Assembly (NCBI RefSeq): GCF_000014065.1
Contig: NC_008044.1
Coordinates: forward strand, 1,449,501-1,513,500
Direction: 5' to 3'
Source of the DNA: Ruegeria sp. TM1040
GTDB taxonomy: Bacteria; Pseudomonadota; Alphaproteobacteria; Rhodobacterales; Rhodobacteraceae
DNA: 64,000 nt
Notes under the pieces: model-generated
Seen by the model: the letters and a program-made list of their open reading frames with translations, nothing else
Database searches by the model: none
What the model was told of the DNA's origin: nothing
Position numbers and translations under genes: made by a program
Part shown: positions 55,470 through 64,000 of the stretch, one piece after another
Layout of the letters: every line of letters begins with the position of its first letter
Position numbering within the stretch: position 1 is the stretch's first letter

Positions 55470-56267
55470 TCATCCCCAGATGATGGCGATCAAGAAACAG
55501 AGTGCCCCAGCGCCCAGCATGCCATCAAAACGGTCAAAAACACCGCCGTGGCCCGGGATGATCTGGCTTGAATCCTTGACATTGCGGTAGCGTTTGACCG
55601 CGCTTTCCACGATGTCACCAGCCTGGCTTGCCATCGACACAAAAACCGAGATCCAAACGAGGCTCCAGGGAAGACCGACAAAGAGCGCAAAGACCAGCCC
55701 CACGCCTGCTGCAGCGCCCCAGCCGCCAGAGGTGCCGGACCAGGTCTTCTTTGGGCTGACGGCAGGCCAGAGTTTCGGTCCGCCGAACGTCTTTCCAGCA
55801 AAGTACCCTGCCACATCCGTCGCAACGACGACGGAAATCAGCCAGATGGTCCAGGTGACTCCCATGCCCTCACGCATCCAAATCAGTCCAAAACCGCCAA
55901 GAAGCACCCAGACCAGGATCGCCAGAAACGAGAGGTTGCGCTCTTCGAGGATGCGGGTTCCTACCACCATCGGCACCGCGAGAACCAAGAGCGCGAGAAA
56001 CAGCGGCACGATTGACGCAACGCACACCGCAGCTGCAGCCAGCGCGCCAAAGCCAAGCGCAAGGAGGCTCCCATCGGTACGATACATCCGGGTGACTTCC
56101 CAGAAAACCGCGCCCACGCTCAGGGACACAAACAGGGCAAACGCAAGGTTGCCGAGATAAATCGCAGCGCCGCCCAACAGGGCCAGCACAACCGCAGAGG
56201 CAGTGCGCGGTCCGAGATCGGCCCAACGGTTCGCCTTGGAGGCATGCGCGCTAAGAGGTGTTTTCAT
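55470..56267 (-). CDS. cdsA: Phosphatidate cytidylyltransferase
   Basis: Makes CDP-diacylglycerol, the precursor of all phospholipids. The 265-aa integral membrane protein has about seven hydrophobic segments and the C-terminal family signature AKRYRNVKDSSQIIPGHGGVFDRFDGMLGAGALCFLI (about 223-259). GKTFGGPKLWPAVSPKKTWSGTSGG (about 158-182) is the cytoplasmic catalytic loop. It overlaps uppS by 4 bp and precedes dxr. Confidence 0.96.
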   Translation of the reverse strand: MKTPLSAHASKANRWADLGPRTASAVVLALLGGAAIYLGNLAFALFVSLSVGAVFWEVTRMYRTDGSLLALGFGALAAAAVCVASIVPLFLALLVLAVPMVVGTRILEERNLSFLAILVWVLLGGFGLIWMREGMGVTWTIWLISVVVATDVAGYFAGKTFGGPKLWPAVSPKKTWSGTSGGWGAAAGVGLVFALFVGLPWSLVWISVFVSMASQAGDIVESAVKRYRNVKDSSQIIPGHGGVFDRFDGMLGAGALCFLIAIIWG

Positions 56268-57034
56268 TTCTTGGTGGCCCCGAACCGTCTGTCTCGATTG
56301 CCGAAGTTACGACACAGGCGCGCCAGTTCTTCGGATGAAAAATCGGGCCACAGCGTGTCGATGAACTCGTATTCAGAATAGGCGGACTGCCACAGCAAGA
56401 AATTCGAGATCCGCGCCTCACCTGAGGTACGGATCACCAGATCCGGATCCGGCAGCACATGGGTGTCGAGATAGCGCGGCAGGGTTTCTTCATCGACGTC
56501 CCTGGGGTCCAGCCGCCCATCCGCAACATCCTGTGCCAGACGCTGAGTTGCGCGTGCCACCTCATCCCGCCCGCCGTAATTCAGCGCAATGGTGAGGTGA
56601 GTGCCGTCATTGCCTGCGGTCTCGAGCTCGAGCGCATCCATCAGCTGCACCAGTTTGGTGTCGAGCCGCACGCGGTCTCCGATGAAACGAACGCGCACAT
56701 TCTTTGCCGCCAGCGCCTTCATTTCCTTGGAGATATAGCGCCGGAACAAGCTCATCAGGCCTGCGACCTCGACCTGTGTGCGTTTCCAGTTTTCAGTCGA
56801 GAAGGCAAAAATCGTGAGATACTTGATCCCAAGCGACGGACAGCATTCCACCACTTCGCGCACGCGCCGCGCGCCCGCATGATGCCCGAACAGCCGTGGC
56901 CGCCCGCGCGCCTGCGCCCAGCGGCCGTTGCCATCCATGATGATCGCTACATGTTTCGGCCCGTCACCAACGCCCGGTGCAGGATCTCCCGCACCAGCCG
57001 CACGCGGCGTTGCGCTATCTGTGACGAGTGACAT
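56264..57034 (-). CDS. uppS: Undecaprenyl diphosphate synthase (isoprenyl transferase)
   Basis: Extends farnesyl diphosphate with isopentenyl units to the C55 carrier used in cell-wall and LPS synthesis. The 256-aa protein has HVAIIMDGNGRWAQARGRPRLFGHHAGARRVREV (about 28-61, metal and diphosphate site), YLTIFAFSTENWKR (about 72-85), and the C-terminal RTSGEARISNFLLWQSAYSEYEFIDTLWPDFS with the R...R...S diphosphate contacts. The N-terminal about 27 residues (rich in Ala, Gly and Pro) are a disordered extension. It begins 10 bp after frr. Confidence 0.96.
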   Translation of the reverse strand: MSLVTDSATPRAAGAGDPAPGVGDGPKHVAIIMDGNGRWAQARGRPRLFGHHAGARRVREVVECCPSLGIKYLTIFAFSTENWKRTQVEVAGLMSLFRRYISKEMKALAAKNVRVRFIGDRVRLDTKLVQLMDALELETAGNDGTHLTIALNYGGRDEVARATQRLAQDVADGRLDPRDVDEETLPRYLDTHVLPDPDLVIRTSGEARISNFLLWQSAYSEYEFIDTLWPDFSSEELARLCRNFGNRDRRFGATKK

Positions 57035-57043
57035 CTGAGCTGA

Positions 57044-57607
57044 TCAAACCTGCATGATTTCGGCTTGCTTGGTCTCCAGCGCAGCGTCCACGGCCTTGAT
57101 CATCTTGTCGGTCAGTTCCTGAACCTCGGTCTCCCAGAATTTCTGGTCGTCCTCGGACATGCCGTCGGCTTTGGCTTTCTTGATCTGATCCATCCCGTCG
57201 CGGCGCACATTGCGGATCGACACGCGGGCGTGTTCGGCATATTGGCCGGCAACCTTGGTCAACTCGCGGCGGCGTTCCTCGTTCAACTCGGGGATCGGCA
57301 GCATGATGATGGTGCCATTAAGCTGCGGGTTGATACCGAGGCCCGACTCGCGGATCGCTTTTTCAACTTTGCCAACGAGACCCTTGTCCCAGACATTGAT
57401 GGTCACCATACGCGGCTCGGGCACGTTCACGGTGCCCACTTGGTTGATCGGAGTCATCGACCCGTAGGCATCCACCATCACCGGTTCCAGCATCGACGCG
57501 GAGGCGCGACCGGTGCGCAGCGACGCGAATTCTGTTTTGAGATTCGCCATCGCGCCGTCCATGCGGCGTTTCAGATCATCGGTGTCCAGTTCAAACTCTT
57601 CAGACAT
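57044..57607 (-). CDS. frr: Ribosome recycling factor
   Basis: Splits post-termination ribosomes together with EF-G. The 187-aa protein has the three-helix bundle pattern: [65 protein letters not shown] (about 9-73), then [54 protein letters not shown]. It is downstream of pyrH across 176 bp that holds a hairpin. The order pyrH-frr-uppS is widely conserved. Confidence 0.97.
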   Translation of the reverse strand: MSEEFELDTDDLKRRMDGAMANLKTEFASLRTGRASASMLEPVMVDAYGSMTPINQVGTVNVPEPRMVTINVWDKGLVGKVEKAIRESGLGINPQLNGTIIMLPIPELNEERRRELTKVAGQYAEHARVSIRNVRRDGMDQIKKAKADGMSEDDQKFWETEVQELTDKMIKAVDAALETKQAEIMQV

Positions 57608-57729
57608 TCTGCTCTCCCCTTGCTTGAGGCGGTCTTGAGGATGGCTCTTACGCCATCATGTATAGATTGTATAGCGATCTCGGCGGACAAACACCCGCGA
57701 AACCTTCGGAACTTGGTGAAATTGCACGC

Positions 57730-57758
57730 AAAACACGCGCCTCTGCGGTTGGCGCGTG
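57730..57758 (-). terminator. Attenuator-like hairpin between pyrH and frr
   Basis: CACGCGCC and GGCGCGTG arms with a 9-nt loop lie 26 bp after the pyrH stop and are followed by TTTT on the minus strand. The T-run is short, so partial read-through into frr is likely. Confidence 0.5.
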
Positions 57759-57783
57759 CTGCAAGTTCTCGCCCGATGCCGGT

Positions 57784-58533
57784 TTAACCGTGTACCTTGG
57801 TATAGGTGCCCTCGCCCGCAAGCACGCCGCGGAATCCGCCAGGCTCGTCCAGGCCAAAGACAATCAACGGCAGGTTGTTGTCCCGCGCCAGCGCGATGGC
57901 CGAGGCGTCCATGACCTTCAGGCGTTTGGCGAGTACATCGTCATAGCTCACGCTGTCATAGCGCTTGGCGTCCTCGTTGGTTTTGGGGTCCTTGTCATAG
58001 ACCCCGTCCACCCCGTTCTTGCCCATAAAGATCGCTTCGCAATTCATCTCATTGGCGCGCAGGGTCGCGGCGGTATCGGTGGTGAAATAGGGGTTGCCGG
58101 TGCCCGCGGCAAAAATGCAGACCCGTTTCTTTTCCAGGTGGCGCACGGCGCGGCGGCGGATGTAGGGCTCTGCGACCTCATCCATGCGGATGGCCGAGAT
58201 CACGCGGGTAAACACCCCGAGATCCTCTAGCGCGGACTGCATCCCCAGCGCGTTCATCACGGTTGCGAGCATCCCCATGTAGTCAGCGGTGGTCCGCTCC
58301 ATCCCCTGTGCCGAGCCCGAAAGCCCGCGAAAGATGTTGCCACCCCCGATCACCATGCAAATCTCGACGCCGAGATCATGCACAGATTTCACTTCTTCGG
58401 CGATTCTGCGCACGGTCGGCGGATGCAGACCAAACCCTTGCGTTCCCATAAGGGCCTCGCCGGAAATTTTCAGCATCACACGGTTATAACTTACGGTCGA
58501 TGAGACGTCCGGCTGCTCTGGGCTCTGGGGCAT
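57784..58533 (-). CDS. pyrH: UMP kinase
   Basis: Phosphorylates UMP to UDP in pyrimidine synthesis. The 249-aa protein has the bacterial UMP-kinase pattern: [19 protein letters not shown] (about 18-36), [13 protein letters not shown] (about 58-70), [51 protein letters not shown], and a C-terminal [26 protein letters not shown]. It is the first gene of the envelope cluster; its promoter should lie in the 150 bp gap shared with miaA. Confidence 0.97.
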   Translation of the reverse strand: MPQSPEQPDVSSTVSYNRVMLKISGEALMGTQGFGLHPPTVRRIAEEVKSVHDLGVEICMVIGGGNIFRGLSGSAQGMERTTADYMGMLATVMNALGMQSALEDLGVFTRVISAIRMDEVAEPYIRRRAVRHLEKKRVCIFAAGTGNPYFTTDTAATLRANEMNCEAIFMGKNGVDGVYDKDPKTNEDAKRYDSVSYDDVLAKRLKVMDASAIALARDNNLPLIVFGLDEPGGFRGVLAGEGTYTKVHG

Positions 58534-58683
58534 GTTGCGCTCCGCGATATGTCGGGGTTAAAACTCGCGGCAAAATGAAGCAAAACCCGCCGAGGATCAA
58601 TCCGGCCAGCCGGATAATTGCCGATCTTCTTAAGTAGAGCGACCTCATCGCGGCAACGGCAAGCAAAGGCGCAGGGCAAAACC

Positions 58684-59550
58684 TTGTTGGATATTGATAA
58701 AATCCCAGCTGATCAGCCCGTGCTGATTGCCGGTCCAACCGCATCTGGCAAATCCGAGCTGGCGCTGCGCATCGCCGAACACAGCGGTGGCGTGATCGTC
58801 AATGCCGACGCAAGCCAGGTCTATGACTGCTGGCGGGTTGTGACCGCGCGCCCCTCGGCAGAAGACGAATCCCGCGCAGCGCACGCGCTTTATGGTCATC
58901 TGAGCTATGACACACTTTATTCCGCCGGGCACTGGCTGCGCGATGTCACACCGCTCTTGAAGGGCACGAAGCGCCCCATCATTGTTGGGGGCACCGGGCT
59001 TTATTTTCTGACACTCACAGAGGGGATGGCAGATATTCCCGCAACCCCGCCCGAAGTGCGCGCCGAAGCGGATACTCTGTCGCTCGAAACGCTCGCCGCA
59101 GATCTCGATCCAGAGACGCGCGCCCGCATCGACATGCAGAACCGCGCGCGTGTGCAACGCGCCTGGGAGGTATTGCGCGCCACCGGACGCCCGCTCGCCG
59201 AATGGCAGGATGACACGCCGCCACCGCTCTTGCCTGCCAAGGATTGCACCGCGCTGGTGGTCGAAGCAGAGCGCGACTGGCTCGAAACGCGCATTCGGCG
59301 TCGGTTTTCTATGATGATTGCCCAAGGCGCGCTCGAGGAGGCGCGCGCCATGCAGGACAGGTATGATCCCGCGCTTCCCTCCTGCAAAGCGATCGGCGTC
59401 CCGGAGCTGATGGCGCATCTGAGTGGCGCACTCACCCTAGAGCAAGCAGAGGAACGCGCCTCAGTTGCGACCCGGCAATATGCCAAGCGGCAGCGCACTT
59501 GGTTCCGCGCCCGAATGAAATCTTGGCAGAGGGTCTCGCCGCAGGCATGA
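58684..59550 (+). CDS. miaA: tRNA dimethylallyltransferase MiaA
   Basis: Adds the dimethylallyl group to N6 of A37 in tRNAs reading U-starting codons. About 288 residues: Walker [18 protein letters not shown] (about 16-32), [19 protein letters not shown] (tRNA/substrate Asp near 41), [16 protein letters not shown] (about 102-117), and the C-terminal [15 protein letters not shown]. Start: TTG at 58684 or the next codon TTG is preferred (GCAGGGC upstream); another TTG at 58618 would add 22 residues rich in Arg and Ser that do not match the family. Confidence 0.94.
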   Translation: MLDIDKIPADQPVLIAGPTASGKSELALRIAEHSGGVIVNADASQVYDCWRVVTARPSAEDESRAAHALYGHLSYDTLYSAGHWLRDVTPLLKGTKRPIIVGGTGLYFLTLTEGMADIPATPPEVRAEADTLSLETLAADLDPETRARIDMQNRARVQRAWEVLRATGRPLAEWQDDTPPPLLPAKDCTALVVEAERDWLETRIRRRFSMMIAQGALEEARAMQDRYDPALPSCKAIGVPELMAHLSGALTLEQAEERASVATRQYAKRQRTWFRARMKSWQRVSPQA

Positions 59551-59628
59551 TCTGAGCCTAGACAATCTGAACCCGCTTTCGCGCGGCGTGATCCAAAGCT
59601 TGCACAGAATTCAGCAGCCCGGCGCACA

Positions 59629-59656
59629 CTTTTCCGCCTGCTCTTTTCCGCCTGCT
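59629..59656. repeat. Two perfect tandem copies of a 14-bp unit
   Basis: CTTTTCCGCCTGCT occurs twice in direct tandem in the gap between miaA and the AraC gene, 88 bp upstream of the AraC ATG. It probably arose by slippage; a role in spacing or regulator binding is possible. Confidence 0.6.
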
Positions 59657-59743
59657 CTGGCCAAATCCTGCAAAGAATTTGATCGAATCAGCCGCAGGCG
59701 TCACTCTCGGGCCGATCACGCTAGGAATTTAAGACTGCTCATA

Positions 59744-60574
59744 ATGCCATTTGACCCCAAGATCCGTGGACCGCTGGACGTACGACCGCTTTTGCAGCTG
59801 ATGTCCGCAGGGTCCTGGCAGGTTGAATTGGCCCACGAGCGCGACTGCCATCTGGTGATCTGGATCACCCGCGGTCAAGGCCGCGTGTTGTTGGATGGGC
59901 AGTGTCGCGGCTTTGGTCCTCATACGGCCCTGTGCATACCAGCGCGAACATTGTTCTCGCTCGAGTTGGGCCGACAATGCATTGGGCAAGTCCTGCGCAT
60001 CGGCGAAGACATCCCCTGCGGCCTTCCTGAAACCCCGATGCAGATCCGCATAAACGACATGCAGGAGCAGGGGCGGATCAATGCGCTCTTTGACGCGGCC
60101 TTGCGCGAGCAGCAGGTCGCGGATGACCACACCGCCAAAGCTATCACGAGCTATGCTGATCTGGTGGGCATCCACCTGCAACGGCTTTGGGTCAGAGCGC
60201 CCGAGAACCGAAAACCCACGGCCGCGCGCAGGCTCTGCCGCGCCTATTGTGCGCGGCTGGCGCAAGACGCCGAAGGGGCGTTTAACATGGCGGGCCATGC
60301 GTCAGAGCTTGGCGTGACACCGACGCATCTGACACGCGTTTGCAAGCAGGAGACCGGAAAGACCGCCGCAGCGCTGCTCACCGAGCGGCAGTTACACGCG
60401 GCGCGGAGCCTCCTCGCCTCGACACGTTTGCCAATGCGCGACATTGCGCAAAGTCTCGGTTTCGGAAGCGCCGCCTATTTCACCCGTTTTATTACCCAGC
60501 ACACGGGCAGCACCCCAAGCGATCTGCGCAAGAAGGCACATGGCGCTCAGCTTGCCTCTGGTCGGAATCCCTGA
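59744..60574 (+). CDS. AraC-family transcriptional regulator
   Basis: 276-aa regulator. The ATG at 59744 (MPFDPKIRGPLDVRPLLQLM) is preferred over the longer frame starting at 59588. The N-terminal half is a cupin-like effector domain (DCHLVIWITRGQGRVLLDGQCRGFGPHTALCIPARTLF). The C-terminal about 95 residues are the double HTH: ASELGVTPTHLTRVCKQETGKTAAALLTERQLHAARSLLASTRLPMRDIAQSLGFGSAAYFTRFITQHTGSTPSDLR. It stands 260 bp upstream of the ABC importer operon on the same strand and is a likely, though unproven, local regulator. Confidence 0.9.
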   Translation: MPFDPKIRGPLDVRPLLQLMSAGSWQVELAHERDCHLVIWITRGQGRVLLDGQCRGFGPHTALCIPARTLFSLELGRQCIGQVLRIGEDIPCGLPETPMQIRINDMQEQGRINALFDAALREQQVADDHTAKAITSYADLVGIHLQRLWVRAPENRKPTAARRLCRAYCARLAQDAEGAFNMAGHASELGVTPTHLTRVCKQETGKTAAALLTERQLHAARSLLASTRLPMRDIAQSLGFGSAAYFTRFITQHTGSTPSDLRKKAHGAQLASGRNP

Positions 60575-60634
60575 ATCGCCTCAGAACGCCCAGTTTCTAG
60601 ACACAAGTGTCCTTTTATCAAAAGCGACGCTGAT

Positions 60635-60653
60635 AATGTCGCATTTAGACATT
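60635..60653. promoter_or_regulatory. Candidate operator upstream of the ABC importer operon
   Basis: AATGTC-GCATTTA-GACATT is a perfect 6-bp inverted repeat with a 7-bp centre, 181 bp before the substrate-binding protein start and 61 bp after the AraC gene. Its left 13 bases recur on the other strand at 18649-18661 before mttB. A smaller palindrome GACAC-AA-GTGTC lies at 60600-60611. Confidence 0.45.
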
Positions 60654-60720
60654 TTAATGCCGATACTGTGCATTGACCTGTCCGCCCAACTGGTGCCGTA
60701 TAGTGATGTTGGGGAACCAT

Positions 60721-60837
60721 ATGACAAATCAAACACCTCCGTATGATGCGTGCCTTTTGGATCGACCGCAGATCGCACCGCCGCCTCATGGGAAGGTCGC
60801 CGCCCAACGACGCTCTAGTACAGGGAGAAATATATGA
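60721..60837 (+). CDS. Possible 38-aa leader ORF overlapping the importer start codon
   Basis: ATG at 60721 follows GGGGAACC at usable spacing, and the frame closes at TGA 60835-60837, giving an ATGA overlap with the start of the substrate-binding protein. The predicted 38 aa ([18 protein letters not shown]...) are Pro- and Arg-rich with no known domain. The overlap is typical of translational coupling, so it may be a regulatory leader peptide. It could also be chance, because the downstream gene has its own GGGAGAA site. Confidence 0.4.
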   Translation: MTNQTPPYDACLLDRPQIAPPPHGKVAAQRRSSTGRNI

Positions 60838-62501
60838 CCACCACCAAACTCAAGAGCTCGACGACCCATCATTGGGCGGCTGAGATGCATGCGCAGGAAC
60901 TGAAGGCGGGCAAGATCTCGCGCCGCGAGTTCCTGACCCGTGCGACAGCGCTTGGTGTCTCGGCCACCGCCGCCTATGGGATGATCGGCCTGAGCGCCCC
61001 TGCCCGTGCGGCGGACAACATGAAAGAAGGCGGCACCCTGCGCGTGCAAATGAGCGTGCGCGGCCTCAAGGATCCCCGCACCTTCGACTGGTCCGAAATC
61101 GGCAACCAGGCGCGTGGCACGCTTGAATACCTGGTTGAATACAACAACGACGGCTCCTTCACCCCGATGCTCCTGGAGAGCTGGCAGGTGAATGACAGCG
61201 CCGATGAATACACCCTGAACGTTCGCAAGGGCGTCAAATGGAACAACGGCGACGACTTTACCGCCGAAGATGTGGCCCGCAACATCGAAGGTTGGTGCGA
61301 CAAGGACATGGAAGGCAACTCCATGGCTGGCCGCTTTGCCACGCTTGTCGATCCCGACACCGGCAAAGCCATCGAGGGCGCGATCGAGGTGGTAGACAGC
61401 CACACCGTGAAACTGAAACTGCCTAACTCCGACATTTCCATCATTCCGGGCATGGCGGATTATCCGGCAGCGATCACCCATGCGAGCTTTAGCGCGGATG
61501 ATGCGCAAAACGCCGTGGGCACCGGTCCCTATCTGATTTCCGAGCTCGAAGTCGGCGTCAAATGCGTGCTCACGCGCAATGAGAACCACAGCTGGTGGGG
61601 TGAAGCGATCTACGGCAAGCCGGCGCTCGACAGCATCGAATACATCGATTTCGGCACCGATCCGTCGTCGTGGCTGGCAGCGCTGGAATCCGAAGAAGTC
61701 GATATGCTCTATGAATCCGTTGGCGAATTCATCGACTTGATGGACTCGCTTGGCTTCGTGAAATCCGAAGTTGTCACCATGGCAACCATCGTCGTGCGTC
61801 CCAACCAGCTGGCCGAGGTGGACGGCATGTCCCCCTATGCCGACAAACGCGTGCGCAAGGCGCTGCAGATGGCGGTGGACAATGATGTCTGCCTGGAGCT
61901 TGGCTATGGCAACCGCGGTGTTGCTGCGGAAAACCATCACGTCGGCCCGGCGCATCCTGAATATGCCGAGCTCCCTAAAGAGGCGGCTGATCCCGATGGC
62001 GCCCGCGCGCTGATGGAAGAAGCCGGCATGATGGATTTCGAACATGAGCTCTTCTCCATCGACGATGACTGGCGCAAGAACACCACCGATGCGGTCGCTG
62101 CCCAGCTGCGTGACGCGGGGTTCAAGGTCAAGCGGACCGTGCTGCCGGGATCGACCTTCTGGAATGACTGGACCAAATATCCGTTCAGCTCGACCAACTG
62201 GAACCACCGTCCCTTGGGTGTTCAGATCTGGGCGCTGGCCTACCGTTCAGGTGAGGCCTGGAACGAATTCGGCTGGTCCAACCCCGAGTTCGACCAGATC
62301 CTGGCCGACGCGCTTGCCATCGCCGATGCCGACGCGCGCCGCGAAGTCGTCGCCAAAGGTCAGAAGATGATCCAGGACGAGGGTGTCACCATCCAGCCCT
62401 ATTGGAAATCCCTGTTCCGTCACATGCGCGAAGGCGTGCGCGGTGCCGATATGCATATCTCCTACGAGCACCATCACTACAAATGGGGCTGGGCTGCCTG
62501 A
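60834..62501 (+). CDS. ABC transporter periplasmic substrate-binding protein (family 5, Tat-exported)
   Basis: 555-aa solute-binding protein of the peptide/nickel/opine type. The N-terminus has a Tat signal: [33 protein letters not shown] (SRREF at about residues 27-31), cut near ARA. The mature protein has the family pattern: [88 protein letters not shown]. Tat export suggests folding before export. The substrate is unknown; peptides are only one possibility. A strong stem-loop follows, then two permease genes. Confidence 0.92.
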   Translation: MTTTKLKSSTTHHWAAEMHAQELKAGKISRREFLTRATALGVSATAAYGMIGLSAPARAADNMKEGGTLRVQMSVRGLKDPRTFDWSEIGNQARGTLEYLVEYNNDGSFTPMLLESWQVNDSADEYTLNVRKGVKWNNGDDFTAEDVARNIEGWCDKDMEGNSMAGRFATLVDPDTGKAIEGAIEVVDSHTVKLKLPNSDISIIPGMADYPAAITHASFSADDAQNAVGTGPYLISELEVGVKCVLTRNENHSWWGEAIYGKPALDSIEYIDFGTDPSSWLAALESEEVDMLYESVGEFIDLMDSLGFVKSEVVTMATIVVRPNQLAEVDGMSPYADKRVRKALQMAVDNDVCLELGYGNRGVAAENHHVGPAHPEYAELPKEAADPDGARALMEEAGMMDFEHELFSIDDDWRKNTTDAVAAQLRDAGFKVKRTVLPGSTFWNDWTKYPFSSTNWNHRPLGVQIWALAYRSGEAWNEFGWSNPEFDQILADALAIADADARREVVAKGQKMIQDEGVTIQPYWKSLFRHMREGVRGADMHISYEHHHYKWGWAA

Positions 62502-62521
62502 TCGCGCCCCCTTTACCTAAA

Positions 62522-62565
62522 GGCCTGTCCCCAATCCGTTTTTCGGACCGGATTGGGGGCAGGCC
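62522..62565 (+). other. Strong intra-operon stem-loop after the substrate-binding protein gene
   Basis: GGCCTG-t-CCCCAATCCG pairs with CGGATTGGGG-g-CAGGCC, a 16-bp stem with one mismatch and a 10-nt loop. No U-run follows. It sits 20 bp after the binding-protein stop and before the permease genes, and probably protects the upstream mRNA end so that binding protein exceeds permease, as in the E. coli malE-malF gap. Confidence 0.7.
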
Positions 62566-62669
62566 CAACGCACCACGCCTGAATTCAAAACAATAAAGGC
62601 CTCCGCGATTTGGACGACCCACGTCCAAATGTCTCAGGGCCAGCTGACCGCCAGTCTGCAGGGGAACAC

Positions 62670-63722
62670 ATGGGACCATTCATATTGCGCCGCACGGGTG
62701 TGATGATCATTACGGCTTTGTGCCTGACGTTCATCGTCTTCGTGATGACCAATCTCTATCCAAACCTCGAAAAACTCGCCAAGACCGAAGGCAACTTCCG
62801 CATGTCGGACGAAGCGGTTGCAAGCTGGCTTGATAAGAATGGCTACGGTCAGCCGATGCTGTTGAAATACGGCCAGTGGCTGGGCGTGGTTCCCGGTTGG
62901 CAGCGCAGCGGCGAGGAAGGCGTCACCGGGCGTTGCATTGATGGAACCGTCACCCCGGAAGAAGCCGCGCAGGCCGCGCGGTTTTGTGGCATTCTGCAAG
63001 GCGACTGGGGCTATTCCACACGTTTCAAAACAGACGTGAGCGAAATCATCCAGACCCGGCTGGGCAACACCGGCTATCTGATGATGTGGGTTTTGATCCT
63101 CATGGTGCCCTCGGCCCTGATCGTGGGCGTTCTGGCCGGGATGCGCGAAGGTTCGGCAACCGACAGGTCCCTGTCGACCGTGTCGATCATGACGACCGCG
63201 ACGCCGGAATATGTGTCGGGCGTGATCTTCATTGCGGTCTTTGCCTCCTCCACAGTGGGGCTCAAATGGTTCAAAGGCACCGCAACCGCTGCCATGGAGA
63301 ACCCGACGTTTGAGAATTTCTTCCTGCCGGTACTGACCATCGCGCTCTATGGCATGGGCTATATCGCCCGGATGACACGCGCCTCCATGACCGAAGTGAT
63401 GACGGCCCAATACATCCGGACTGCACGCCTTAAGGGGGTGAGTTTTCCAAACATCGTTCTGCGCCACGCGCTGCGCAATGCGTTGATTGCCCCCTTCACG
63501 GTAATCATGCTGCAGTTCCCCTGGTTGTTGAACGGAGTCGTGATTGTCGAAACCTTGTTTAACTACAAGGGCTTCGGCTGGGCACTGGTCGAGGCGGCCA
63601 GCAACAACGACATCGAGCTTCTGCTGGCGATTTCGGTCGTCTCCGTCATCGTGGTTCTGTTGACGCAGCTGATTTCCGACATCGGCTACATCTTCTTGAA
63701 CCCCCGTATCCGTATCTCGTAA
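62670..63722 (+). CDS. ABC transporter permease (DppB/OppB type)
   Basis: 350-aa inner-membrane permease. ATG at 62670 (MGPFILRRTGVMIITALCLTFIVFVMTNLYP) follows GCAGGGGAAC; the longer frame adds 20 residues. It has the OppB-like N-terminal helix and a periplasmic insert of about 80 residues (about 32-125) with cysteines in GRCIDGTV and RFCGILQGDWG. The C-terminal membrane domain carries the EAA-type loop TARLKGVSFPNIVLRHALRNALIAPFTVIML (about 271-301). It is co-transcribed with the binding protein and the next permease. Confidence 0.92.
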   Translation: MGPFILRRTGVMIITALCLTFIVFVMTNLYPNLEKLAKTEGNFRMSDEAVASWLDKNGYGQPMLLKYGQWLGVVPGWQRSGEEGVTGRCIDGTVTPEEAAQAARFCGILQGDWGYSTRFKTDVSEIIQTRLGNTGYLMMWVLILMVPSALIVGVLAGMREGSATDRSLSTVSIMTTATPEYVSGVIFIAVFASSTVGLKWFKGTATAAMENPTFENFFLPVLTIALYGMGYIARMTRASMTEVMTAQYIRTARLKGVSFPNIVLRHALRNALIAPFTVIMLQFPWLLNGVVIVETLFNYKGFGWALVEAASNNDIELLLAISVVSVIVVLLTQLISDIGYIFLNPRIRIS

Positions 63723-63738
63723 GGCAGGAGGCTTTTCA

Positions 63739-64000
63739 TGGACCCTTTGACTTGGACTGGCGCTCTTGGCTTTCTCACACCGATCCTGGTGATCGCGCTC
63801 ATCCTGCTGGCGGCGAGCATTGTGATCTGGATGTTGGCGTCCGCAATGAGCGCGGGCACACGCTATGTGGCAAATGCCGATGGCAGCCTCTCTCTTGCAG
63901 GCAATCCGCAGGCGATGGCCGCGCTGGCGGTGCGCGCCACATTCGGCGCGGTCGCGGCGATCGCACTCGCCTATCTCGTCCTGGGCCTGATCATGGGCAC
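63739..64000 (+). CDS. Second ABC transporter permease (DppC-like, N-terminal part; continues past right edge)
   Basis: Partial gene starting at ATG 63739, 16 bp after the first permease, with GGCAGGAGGC as ribosome site. The 87 visible residues hold a hydrophobic helix (about 9-33, GALGFLTPILVIALILLAASIVIW). A short polar region (SAGTRYVANADGSLSLAGNPQAM) and another hydrophobic helix near 70-87 follow. The position after an OppB-type permease predicts the second permease of a family-5 importer. ATPase genes would be expected beyond the window. Confidence 0.82.

Noticed and set aside
60673-60704. Promoter TTGACC ... TATAGT before the importer operon
   Set aside because: The hexamers look good, but the 20-bp spacing is too long for a normal housekeeping promoter.
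60786-62207. 473-codon open frame opposite the substrate-binding protein gene
   Set aside because: Antisense shadow of a gene with clear Tat signal and family motifs.

Overview
This 64 kb window is a chromosomal segment of an alphaproteobacterium, most likely a marine Rhodobacterales (Roseobacter-group) bacterium. The evidence is gene order and content: dusB-ntrB-ntrC-ntrY-ntrX-trkA-trkH, a fused ispDF, ctrA beside sciP, a GAACN7GAAC (alphaproteobacterial) LexA box, an MttB-family protein without a corrinoid partner, and DUF6456/DUF6477 genes that I associate with Rhodobacterales. I see no rRNA, tRNA, CRISPR array, insertion sequence, prophage or integrase. Almost everything is core genome.

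Layout. 1-9207 (minus): nitrogen two-component systems NtrBC and NtrYX, DusB, and the Trk potassium system (trkH runs off the left edge). 9402-11520 (plus): ispDF, pgpA and the CinA C-terminal amidase in one overlapping operon. 11554-18560: a COQ10/RatA-like protein, hypoxanthine phosphoribosyltransferase, an RcnB-like periplasmic protein, an M20 amidohydrolase with lipA, the divergent DUF6456/DUF6477 pair, and an MttB-like methyltransferase. 18757-29465 (plus): guaA, an EamA transporter, a FadL-like porin, a P-loop protein with metA, an alpha/beta hydrolase, ppk2 with a TetR regulator, and a NIT-domain chemoreceptor. 29563-32434: rpsI/rplM and a MocR regulator divergent from a DUF1127 gene. 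32666-38647: speDE, a thioesterase, trmFO, a methyltransferase, gluQ, hisI and a U-type Fe-S scaffold relative. 38680-39121: a short minus-strand unit with an SOS box, a 40-aa membrane protein, a branched RNA fold and a terminator. 39153-46074: recG, ligA, ctrA, sciP, mnmA. 46142-58533 (minus): the envelope cluster pyrH-frr-uppS-cdsA-dxr-rseP-(42-aa membrane protein), then bamA-ompH-fabZ-lpxA-lpxI-lpxB. 58684-64000 (plus): miaA, an AraC regulator, and the start of a family-5 ABC importer operon that runs off the right edge.

How the genes work together. The envelope cluster joins isoprenoid carrier synthesis (dxr, uppS), phospholipid precursor synthesis (cdsA), outer-membrane protein assembly (bamA, ompH), membrane proteolysis (rseP) and lipid A synthesis (fabZ, lpxA, lpxI, lpxB); lpxD is not in this run. 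CtrA and its inhibitor SciP sit together. NtrC and NtrX both lack the sigma-54 contact motif GAFTGA.

The most interesting unit is 38680-39121: a SOS-box-controlled single-span microprotein followed by a strongly folded 3' region. It resembles the logic of Caulobacter SidA, a SOS-induced division inhibitor, although I cannot show homology. Two genes absent from a standard long-ORF scan were found by eye: the 40-aa gene at 38884-39006 and a 42-aa membrane-protein gene at 52626-52754. A possible 38-codon leader ORF lies at 60721-60837.
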